Notes under the pieces: model-generated
Told to the model about the DNA's origin: nothing
Seen by the model: the letters and a program-made list of their open reading frames with translations, nothing else
The model's database searches: none
Translations under genes and position numbers: made by a program
In this document: positions 1 to 6,693 of the stretch, piece after piece
Position numbering within the stretch: position 1 is the stretch's first letter
How the letters are laid out: each line of letters begins with the position of its first letter
Source of the DNA: Streptomyces stelliscabiei
GTDB lineage: Bacteria; Actinomycetota; Actinomycetes; Streptomycetales; Streptomycetaceae
Length of the DNA: 64,000 nucleotides
Reading direction: 5' to 3'
NCBI RefSeq assembly: GCF_014873495.1
Contig: NZ_JADBGF010000001.1
Span: forward strand, 5,084,001 to 5,148,000

Positions 1-1618
1 CCAGGTCGGGGTTGTGCTCGTGTTCGCGGTCCGCCTCCGCGGCCGTCGCGCGTCCGGCGGCGGGGTGGGGGGACGGGTGGCCGTGCGGCGCGGTCGTCGT
101 ACCGGGACCCGCCCCGGGGACCTCGGCGGCCTCGGTGGCCGGCGGATGCGGAGCGGCGGCGGCCGCGGTGGTCAGGTGGGTCAGGACCCGGGAGAGGGTG
201 GGGCCGCCGTGCGCCGGGCCGGTGGGGTCGGTGGTCGGGTCGCTCGCCGGGTGGCGGACGCCCAGCCCGTCGAGGACGCGATGGAGACGGGCCGCGTCGG
301 CGCGCCATTTGCGGTCGACCACCTCGTCCGGGTACTCGTGCCAGTCGACCGGCGACCAGTCGGGGCCTGACTCGGCGGGGCCGCCGTGGAAGAGGCGGGC
401 GGCGAGCAGGGACGCGGCCTCGTCGACCGTGCCGGGCTCTTCGAGCAGGTCGCAGGCGGGGCGCTCGCCCAGCCGGGAGGCGAAGCCCTCGGCGAGGCGG
501 TCTCGGCGCGACAGCTCCGTGAGCGCGGCCACGACACCCGCGTCCAGACGGGACGGCCACCGGCCCATCCGCCACGCGGGCAGCGCGACCCGGGTGAGGA
601 GACGGTCCCAGCCCGCGTAGGCGAGGCCGACCTGCTCCTGGGCGACGATCCGCAGACCGTAGTCCACAGCCTGTGCACGCTCGGCCGCCGCGGCGGCGAC
701 CCCGCGCTCCATCTCGGCCGCGTGCCCCCGACAGCCGCGCAGGAGCATCCGGGTCACCCAGCCGACTCCGCCCAGCGCCGTACGGACGGCCACACCGTGC
801 GACGGGGCCGAGCTGACGGCCACGGCCGCGTCCAGCCCCCGCACGAAACGGCGGGCCGCGGCTATGTCCGGGTGCGCCGACGGTCCCGTACCCGCGACGA
901 CCGGGGCCAGCACCGCTCGTAGCTCACCGACCCGCATCCACCACAGGAACGGCGAGCCGATGACGAGCACCGGCGCGGTGGGCGCGCGGTGCCGACGGTG
1001 GGAGGAGAGCCCTGACTCCGGTCCGGATGCCAGACGGGACTGCGGACGGGAGGGCAGGCCGGGTGACGAGCCGCGCGTGTCCGTCATCTCGTCGTCCCGC
1101 CCCGTGCCGCGGTCACCGGCCGTGGCGCCCCCGCCGTCGACCACCTCGCTCCCGTCGGCCCCGTCGTTCGAGGAGTGGCGGGGCGCGTCGGGCTGGTGGT
1201 GGGACGGGTGGGTGCGGTCCTCCAGCCAGCTGTCGCAGTCCGGGGTGAGCGCTATCGCGGACGGGGGCGGGACGTCGAGGCGGTCGGCCAGGTCCCGGAC
1301 CAGCCGGTAGAGATCGGGCGCGGCCTTCTCGGTGACCGTGACCGTGGGGCTCACGGCGGGCCGGGCACGGGCGACGACGAGCGCGATGCCCGTGGCGGCG
1401 AGGAGCACGACGAGGGCGAGGCCGGACACGATCCGGCTCGCCATGGACCAGCCGGGGCCGGTCAGACGGCCGGTCGACCCGCCGACCACCAGGACGACGG
1501 CGACGGCCGCGGGCAGCACCGCCACGGCCAGCGCCCTGCTGCGGACCCGCAGCACGGCGAGGGCCCGGGCGCGCGCGGCCTGCGCGCCCGCCTCCTCACC
1601 ACCTGCCATACCGGTCAC
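1..1618 (-). CDS. Degenerate M48-like membrane protein, partial (runs off left edge)
   Basis: The open frame runs leftward from a GTG at 1618 (alternative ATG at 1609) and leaves the window, so the C-terminus is missing. Two hydrophobic helices lie near the N-terminus (about residues 18-36 and 50-75), followed by a segment that resembles the start of M48 metallopeptidases (LYRLVRDLADRLDVP, then an ELRAVLA motif). In M48 enzymes ELRAVLA is followed by the zinc motif HExxH; here the residues are PVVAG, so the metal site is absent. I infer an inactive relative with a scaffold or sensing role. The GTG start overlaps the stop of a tiny upstream ORF, suggesting translational coupling. It is co-directional with purD but separated from it by about 450 bp. 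The M48 kinship is inferred from short motifs only. Confidence 0.6.
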   Translation of the reverse strand, partial: MTGMAGGEEAGAQAARARALAVLRVRSRALAVAVLPAAVAVVLVVGGSTGRLTGPGWSMASRIVSGLALVVLLAATGIALVVARARPAVSPTVTVTEKAAPDLYRLVRDLADRLDVPPPSAIALTPDCDSWLEDRTHPSHHQPDAPRHSSNDGADGSEVVDGGGATAGDRGTGRDDEMTDTRGSSPGLPSRPQSRLASGPESGLSSHRRHRAPTAPVLVIGSPFLWWMRVGELRAVLAPVVAGTGPSAHPDIAAARRFVRGLDAAVAVSSAPSHGVAVRTALGGVGWVTRMLLRGCRGHAAEMERGVAAAAAERAQAVDYGLRIVAQEQVGLAYAGWDRLLTRVALPAWRMGRWPSRLDAGVVAALTELSRRDRLAEGFASRLGERPACDLLEEPGTVDEAASLLAARLFHGGPAESGPDWSPVDWHEYPDEVVDRKWRADAARLHRVLDGLGVRHPASDPTTDPTGPAHGGPTLSRVLTHLTTAAAAAPHPPATEAAEVPGAGPGTTTAPHGHPSPHPAAGRATAAEADREHEHNPDL

Positions 1619-1719
1619 GACCCGACGTCACCCCCTGCTGTCCCGTGCGGCGCACACCGCGACGACTGCGAGGACTGCTCGTCGCAGTGGTCGCCGCCGA
1701 ATGCCCTGACGTTGCTCAC
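1615..1719 (-). CDS. Possible 34-aa leader ORF coupled to the M48-like gene
   Basis: A short frame starts at GTG 1719 (VSNVRAFGGDHC...) and ends in a TGA that overlaps the GTG start of the next gene by 4 bases (GTGA). Purine-rich sequence (GGGGGAG) immediately precedes or overlaps the start. It contains two Cys and is Ser/Gln rich, with no recognised domain. It could be a translated leader that couples expression, or chance: a 34-codon frame is not strong evidence in DNA this GC-rich. Confidence 0.2.
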   Translation of the reverse strand: MSNVRAFGGDHCDEQSSQSSRCAPHGTAGGDVGS

Positions 1720-2030
1720 TCCCCCACTGTGGCACCGCCCACCGACATCGCAATGCCGGTGGGCCAAGTGCCGGAACGCTTGCGCCGCACCCTAGTTGGG
1801 GCCCCGGCCGTCGTCAGCCGGTTGGGCCATCGCTCACTCGATGGAATGGCTCTGGGGAGAGGTGAAGGACGCCGGGCAAGGATCGGGCCCCGGATTCCGA
1901 CGGCTTCCCAGGGGTTCCTGGGTGTCTCCGAGGGATTCCGGGGCCTGGGGTTCGTACCCGTTGCTGACGCTTCGCATGCGGATGTCGCGAAGGGGACGGA
2001 TGTGCAGGGAGGCGTTGAGGAAGGACGCGG
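1720..2030. other. Intergenic region between purD and the M48-like gene
   Basis: About 310 bases with no convincing gene. An 8-bp inverted repeat (GCCCACCG / CGGTGGGC, 1737-1764, 12-nt loop) lies just upstream of the small ORF and could be a leader structure. No clear promoter hexamers were recognised. Confidence 0.4.
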
Positions 2031-2060
2031 GGGCGTGGAGGGGCGGGCCGGTCCACGCCC
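2031..2060 (-). terminator. Hairpin downstream of purD
   Basis: GGGCGTGGA (2031-2039) pairs perfectly with TCCACGCCC (2052-2060) around a 12-nt G-rich loop, starting 10 nt after the purD stop. There is no U tract, as is usual for actinobacterial terminators. Confidence 0.45.
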
Positions 2061-2069
2061 GTCAGTCGG

Positions 2070-3323
2070 TCACGCCTCCGCCGCCGCCTTCGCCGCGATG
2101 TCCGACCGGTGCTGGGAGCCGTCGAGGCCGATGCGGGCGACGGCGGTGTAGGCACGGTCGCGGGCCTGGGTGAGGTCCTCACCGGTGGCCGTGACGGACA
2201 GGACGCGGCCGCCGGCGCTGACGACCTCGTCGCCCACGCGCCGGGTACCGGCGTGCAGGACGTACGCGTGCGGGGCGTCCACGGCGGCGATCTCGTCGAG
2301 GCCGGTGATGGGGTCGCCGGTGCGCGGTGAGCCGGGGTAGTTGTGCGAGGCCACGACCACGGTGACGGCCGCGTCGGCGCTCCAGCGCAGGGGTTCGAGG
2401 TCGCCGAGGGTGCCGTTGGCGGCGGCCAGCAGGACACCGGCCAGCGGGGTCTTGAGACGGGCGAGGACGACCTGGGTCTCCGGGTCGCCGAACCGCGCGT
2501 TGAACTCGATCACCCGCACGCCTCGGCCGGTGATCGCCAGGCCCGCGTAGAGCAGGCCGGAGAACGGGGTGCCGCGGCGCCGCATCTCGTCGACCGTCGG
2601 CTGCAGCACGGTCTGCAGGATCTCGTCGACCAGCTTCGGGTCGGCCCACGGAAGCGGCGAGTACGCGCCCATGCCGCCAGTGTTGGGGCCCTCGTCGCCG
2701 TCGAGCGCCCGCTTGAAGTCCTGCGCGGGCTGGAGCGGGACGACGCTCACGCCGTCGGTGATGGCGAAGAGGGAGACCTCGGGGCCGTCCAGGAACTCCT
2801 CGATGACGACCCGGCCGCACGCGAGCGCGTGCTCGCGGGCCTGGGCGAGGTCCGCCGTCACGACGACGCCCTTGCCGGCCGCGAGCCCGTCGTCCTTGAC
2901 GACGTACGGCGCACCGAACGCGTCCAGCGCCTCGTCGATCTCCTCGGCGGTGGTGCAGACGTACGACCGCGCGGTCGGCACGCCGGCTCCGGCCATGACC
3001 TCCTTGGCGAAGGCCTTGGAGCCCTCCAGCCGAGCGGCCTCGCCGGACGGGCCGAACACCGGGATGCCCGCCGCGCGCACGGCGTCGGCGACACCCGCGA
3101 CCAGCGGGGCCTCCGGGCCGACGACCACCAGGTCGGCCTCCAGCCGCGTGGCCAGCGCGGTCACGGCGGCGCCGTCCAGCGCGTCGACCGGGTGCGACTC
3201 GGCGACCTCCGCCGTGCCCGCGTTGCCGGGTGCGCAGTGGAGTGCGGTGACATCGGGATCGAGGGACAGCGAACGGCAGAGCGCGTGCTCACGAGCACCG
3301 CTGCCAATGACGAGGACCTTCAC
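2070..3323 (-). CDS. purD: Phosphoribosylamine-glycine ligase (GAR synthetase)
   Basis: PurD joins glycine to 5-phosphoribosylamine using ATP, the second step of de novo purine synthesis in the cytosol. The 417-aa product has the family length. It begins with the characteristic MKVLVIGSGAREHAL motif, continues with GPEAPLVAG and an ATP-grasp core (VVKDDGLAAGKGVVV, about residues 140-155), and has NTGGMGAYSP and the C-terminal NARFGDPETQ metal/nucleotide loop. ATG at 3323 begins the canonical N-terminus, so the start is secure. It is transcribed away from dnaX's 3' end on the same strand with a 145-bp gap; a hairpin follows its stop. Confidence 0.97.
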   Translation of the reverse strand: MKVLVIGSGAREHALCRSLSLDPDVTALHCAPGNAGTAEVAESHPVDALDGAAVTALATRLEADLVVVGPEAPLVAGVADAVRAAGIPVFGPSGEAARLEGSKAFAKEVMAGAGVPTARSYVCTTAEEIDEALDAFGAPYVVKDDGLAAGKGVVVTADLAQAREHALACGRVVIEEFLDGPEVSLFAITDGVSVVPLQPAQDFKRALDGDEGPNTGGMGAYSPLPWADPKLVDEILQTVLQPTVDEMRRRGTPFSGLLYAGLAITGRGVRVIEFNARFGDPETQVVLARLKTPLAGVLLAAANGTLGDLEPLRWSADAAVTVVVASHNYPGSPRTGDPITGLDEIAAVDAPHAYVLHAGTRRVGDEVVSAGGRVLSVTATGEDLTQARDRAYTAVARIGLDGSQHRSDIAAKAAAEA

Positions 3324-3468
3324 GGGGTCAGCCTAGCCGCAGGGGGTGGGGGGCTTTGTGGGGGCGCCCGAAGAGTGGGACGGGGCGGGTTCGTCTGATC
3401 GTACGAATCGGAGCGGCGAACGAGGGCCCAAGGCCCTACGGCGACGGTCCCCGCCCGCGGCTCGCCCG

Positions 3469-5856
3469 CTACTCGTTCGTGATCTCCTCCACCACGGTCG
3501 CCCCCAGTTCGCGCACGATCAGTTCGTGGCCGGAGAGGGCGGACTCGTCGAGGTCGGGGTCGTCGTCCTCGGGGGTGTCGTCCTCGGGGGAGACGGGCGG
3601 GGGCTCAGGGGGCGAGGGCGGGGCGGCTGCGACGGGAGGGGCGGCCGGGGCCGACCGAGGGGGCGCGGCCGGACCGGGCGACGCGGGGCGGGCGGCCGTC
3701 GAGGACGGGGGAGAGGCGGGGCGGGGCGCGGGGGCCGGGGAGCCGCCGTACCCACCGCCGGCGCCGCCACCGCCGTAGCCGCCGCCCGTACCGCCACCGC
3801 CGTAGCCACCGGCGGCCGGCGCCGGGGACCCGTAGCCGCCGGGGGCGACCGGTGCGGCGGAGCCGCCCGAGGTGTCGATGACCGCCTCGATCTTCCAGTG
3901 CACGTTGAACTGCTCGGCCAGTGCCGCCCGCAGGACGTCCTCGCTGCCGCTGCTCGCGAAGTTGTCACGGGCGCCCGCGTTGACGAAGCCGATCTGCAGG
4001 GTCGTGCCGTCGAACCCGGTGACGTGCGCGTTCTGGCTGAGCAGGATCCAGGTGAAGCGGCGGCGGTTCTTCACCGTCTCCAGGATGTTCGGCCAGAGCG
4101 TGCGGGGGTCGGGTCCGCCGGGGGCCGGGTTGTGGGCGGCGGGGGCCTGGGGGGCCGTAGGGGCGCTCGGCTGGGCGTACGCGGCGGACGGGCCCGCGGC
4201 GGGGGGCGCGGCCGGGGCTGCGGGCGCGGGGCCGGGGCCACCGCCGGCGGGCGCGGCCGTCGGCCATCCGCCGGGACGGCGCCCGCCGCCCGCGGAGGCG
4301 GGGGTGGGCCAGGAGCCGGGGGCGGAGGCGGGTGCGTTGACGGGGGGCGTGGGGCTCGCGACCGGGTCGGGGGGCGCGGGGGCGGTGGGAGGCGGGGGCG
4401 GGGCGGTCGGTGCGATCGGCGGGGCGGGCGGAGCCGGGGTCGGCTGTCCGGCGACGGGTGCCGGCGCCCCGTACGGGTCCGGGCCCGATGCGCCTGTCGC
4501 GCCCGCGGCCCCCCGCGCCGCCGCGCGAGCTGCGGCGGGCCCGCCACCCGGTGGGACCTGCTCGGTCTGCGGGGCGTGGGCGGGCGGTCCGGCCTGCGGC
4601 GTCACGCCCGTGCCCAGGGGCGGGGCGGCCGCTCCCCCGTGCGCCTCGGGGCCGGGCACGTACCCCAGGGCGGGACCGGCACCGCCGCCCGCGAAGTTGA
4701 TCCCGCGCTCCAGGCGGTCCAGGCGGGCCATGACGGAGCGTTCGTCGCCGTAGGTGGCGGGGAGGAGCACGCGGGCGCAGATCAGTTCGAGCTGGAGGCG
4801 AGGCGAGTTGGCGCCGCGCATCTCGGTGAGGCCTTCGTTGACCAGGTCGGCGGCGCGGCTGAGCTCGGCGGCGCCGAAGACGCCGGCCTGGGCCTGCATC
4901 CGCTCCAGCACCTCGACGGGGGCGTCGATGAGGCCCTTCTCGACGGCGTCCGGCACGGCGGCCAGGATCACCAGGTCGCGCAGGCGCTCCAGCAGGTCGG
5001 CGACGAACCGCCGCGGGTCGTTGCCGGCCTCGATGACATGGTCGACGACGTCGAAGGCCGCGGCCCCGTCCCCGGCGGCGAAGGCCTCGACGACCGAGTC
5101 GAGCAACGAGCCGTCGGTGTATCCGAGCAGCGACGTGGCCATGGCGTAGGTCACGCCCTCGTCCGTCGCGCCCGCCAGCAGCTGGTCCATGACGGACATC
5201 GAGTCACGCACGGAGCCGGCCCCGGCGCGCACGACGAGGGGGAGGACACCCTCGTCGACCGGGATCTTCTCCTTGCCGCAGACCTCGCCGAGATACTCCC
5301 GGAGCGTGCCGGGGGGCACCAGCCGGAACGGATAGTGGTGCGTACGCGAGCGGATCGTGCCGATGACCTTCTCGGGCTCGGTGGTCGCGAAGATGAACTT
5401 GAGGTGCTCCGGCGGCTCCTCGACGACCTTCAGCAGCGCGTTGAAACCGGCCGACGTGACCATGTGGGCCTCGTCGATGATGTAGATCTTGTACCGGCTG
5501 CTCGCGGGGCCGAAGAAGGCCTTCTCGCGCAGCTCACGGGCGTCGTCCACACCACCGTGAGAGGCCGCGTCGATCTCGATGACGTCGATCGAACCCGGTC
5601 CGTTCCGCGCCAGGTCCTGGCACGACTGGCACTCTCCGCACGGTGTCGGCGTGGGCCCCTGCTCGCAGTTCAGACAGCGGGCGAGGATGCGCGCACTGGT
5701 CGTCTTCCCGCAGCCGCGCGGCCCGCTGAACAGGTACGCGTGATTGACCCGGTTGTTCCGCAGCGCCTGCTGCAGCGGGTCGGTGACATGCTCCTGCCCG
5801 ATGACCTCGGCGAACGACTCCGGGCGATAGCGGCGGTACAGCGCGAGAGACGACAC
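3469..5856 (-). CDS. dnaX: DNA polymerase III subunit gamma/tau
   Basis: This is the clamp-loader ATPase of the replicative polymerase. Near the N-terminus are the family signature LALYRRYRPESFAEVIGQEHV, Walker A (GPRGCGKTTSARIL), a Cys4 zinc module (CLNCEQ...CGECQSC), Walker B (IIDEAHM) and sensor motifs (TTEPEKVIGTIRSRTHHY). Domain III follows. A Pro/Ala/Gly-rich linker of more than 150 residues precedes a conserved tau-type segment (LWPNILETVKNRRR...) and ends in GGYGGGG repeats and an acidic tail. I start at GTG 5856 (VSSLALYRRY, 795 aa) because this is where family members begin; an in-frame ATG at 5895 adds 13 unrelated residues. TATAAC lies 9 nt upstream of the GTG, hinting at a very short leader. 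The SRP RNA gene lies just upstream. Confidence 0.95.
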   Translation of the reverse strand: MSSLALYRRYRPESFAEVIGQEHVTDPLQQALRNNRVNHAYLFSGPRGCGKTTSARILARCLNCEQGPTPTPCGECQSCQDLARNGPGSIDVIEIDAASHGGVDDARELREKAFFGPASSRYKIYIIDEAHMVTSAGFNALLKVVEEPPEHLKFIFATTEPEKVIGTIRSRTHHYPFRLVPPGTLREYLGEVCGKEKIPVDEGVLPLVVRAGAGSVRDSMSVMDQLLAGATDEGVTYAMATSLLGYTDGSLLDSVVEAFAAGDGAAAFDVVDHVIEAGNDPRRFVADLLERLRDLVILAAVPDAVEKGLIDAPVEVLERMQAQAGVFGAAELSRAADLVNEGLTEMRGANSPRLQLELICARVLLPATYGDERSVMARLDRLERGINFAGGGAGPALGYVPGPEAHGGAAAPPLGTGVTPQAGPPAHAPQTEQVPPGGGPAAARAAARGAAGATGASGPDPYGAPAPVAGQPTPAPPAPPIAPTAPPPPPTAPAPPDPVASPTPPVNAPASAPGSWPTPASAGGGRRPGGWPTAAPAGGGPGPAPAAPAAPPAAGPSAAYAQPSAPTAPQAPAAHNPAPGGPDPRTLWPNILETVKNRRRFTWILLSQNAHVTGFDGTTLQIGFVNAGARDNFASSGSEDVLRAALAEQFNVHWKIEAVIDTSGGSAAPVAPGGYGSPAPAAGGYGGGGTGGGYGGGGAGGGYGGSPAPAPRPASPPSSTAARPASPGPAAPPRSAPAAPPVAAAPPSPPEPPPVSPEDDTPEDDDPDLDESALSGHELIVRELGATVVEEITNE

Positions 5857-6040
5857 GCTTACGAGGTTATAGGCGCCCACTGACAACACGGACACCGCCG
5901 GAGGAGACCAGGCCGGAAGGGGCGGGAGTCATCGACCGCGAGGACGGAGATCGCCGGCGGCGCCGGTCGGGCGGGATGCCGGAGCCCGGGGCGGGAGCCC
6001 GGGGGCGGGAGCCCGGGGCGGGCCGCCTCCGGACGCAGAA

Positions 6041-6128
6041 GACCCCTCACGCACCCGCCAGAGCCAACCTACCCTTGCTGCCTTCCGGCCCTGGGGGAGT
6101 TCAGTCAGATAGCGCCGCGTGAGGGGCT
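6041..6128 (-). ncRNA. ffs: Small signal recognition particle RNA (4.5S type)
   Basis: The minus-strand transcript begins AGCCCCTCACGCGG and ends GCGTGAGGGGTC, closing a long hairpin. The apical part carries the conserved SRP helix-8 core (GGGCCGGAAGGCAGCAAGGG, with the GGAA tetraloop and the asymmetric internal loop that binds Ffh). A -10-like TAGGGT at 6135-6140 sits 7 nt before the predicted 5' end. Its place immediately upstream of dnaX is the usual one in Streptomyces. End positions are taken from stem pairing and may be off by a few bases. Confidence 0.9.
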
Positions 6129-6261
6129 GCCCCCACCCTACCCGATCCACGACGCCCGCCGTCCCGCCTCCCGGCCCCTCCCCCCGCCTCGATCACCCGG
6201 CCGATCGCCCGCCCTCGAACGAGTTCGCAACCACCCTCCGACGTCATGTAATGTTCCCGGC

Positions 6262-6349
6262 GGAGGATTCGCCTAGAGGCCTAGGGCGCACGCTTGGAAA
6301 GCGTGTTGGGGGCAACCCCTCACGAGTTCGAATCTCGTATCCTCCGCCA
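6262..6349 (+). tRNA. tRNA-Ser (anticodon GGA)
   Basis: Acceptor GGAGGAT (6262-6268) pairs with ATCCTCC (6339-6345); discriminator G and an encoded CCA follow. The anticodon stem-loop is ACGCT-TGGAAAG-CGTGT region with GGA as anticodon, a long variable arm (TGGGGGCAACCCCTC) marks a class II tRNA, and the T-arm is ACGAG-TTCGAAT-CTCGT. A -10-like TAATGT at 6249-6254 precedes it. The RiPP cluster begins just beyond it. Confidence 0.96.
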
Positions 6350-6367
6350 TTGCTCTCACCGGGCAAT

Positions 6368-6409
6368 ACGTCGAAGGGCCCCACCGCTTGCGGTGGGGCC
6401 CTTCGACGT
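6368..6409. terminator. Long perfect hairpin after tRNA-Ser(GGA)
   Basis: A 19-bp perfect inverted repeat (6368-6386 and 6391-6409) around a CTTG loop separates the tRNA from the convergent 3' end of the RiPP operon. It can serve both strands. Confidence 0.85.
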
Positions 6410-6429
6410 TGTCCGTCCCGGTCTCCGTC

Positions 6430-6693
6430 TCAGTCGAGGTGGGTGATGTCCGTCCAGTGCCAGGCCTGGAGGGACGGGTCGGTGAAGATGCGGTTCAGGG
6501 TGTGGTTCAGGTCCGGGATTGGGGTCGGTCGGGAGGGGTGGCTGAGGCGGACGGTGAAGCGGGTGCCCTTGACGTGGGGTTCGTAGTGCCAGTCCTCGGG
6601 GAGCAGGGCCAGGAACCGTACGGCGGCCAGTTCCGGGGCGCCGGCCGCCTCGGTGGGGCGGGGTTCGATCAGGACTACGCGGTGGTCCGTCAT
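6430..6693 (-). CDS. 87-aa protein of unknown function, last gene of the RiPP operon
   Basis: The ATG at 6693 overlaps the stop of the LanKC gene by 4 bases (ATGA), so it is translationally coupled to it and very likely serves the same pathway. The product is soluble, with no signal peptide or membrane segment, and is rich in Pro, His and Trp (LPEDWHYEPHVKGTRFTV, HWTDITH). I recognise no family. Possible roles are a peptide-binding partner of LanKC or a small accessory of peptide maturation; neither is shown by the sequence. Confidence 0.7.
   Translation of the reverse strand: MTDHRVVLIEPRPTEAAGAPELAAVRFLALLPEDWHYEPHVKGTRFTVRLSHPSRPTPIPDLNHTLNRIFTDPSLQAWHWTDITHLD

Noticed and set aside
3346..5883. 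845-aa plus-strand ORF opposite dnaX
   Set aside because: Low-complexity Gly/Arg product with no domain; it is the antisense shadow of dnaX, which is certain.
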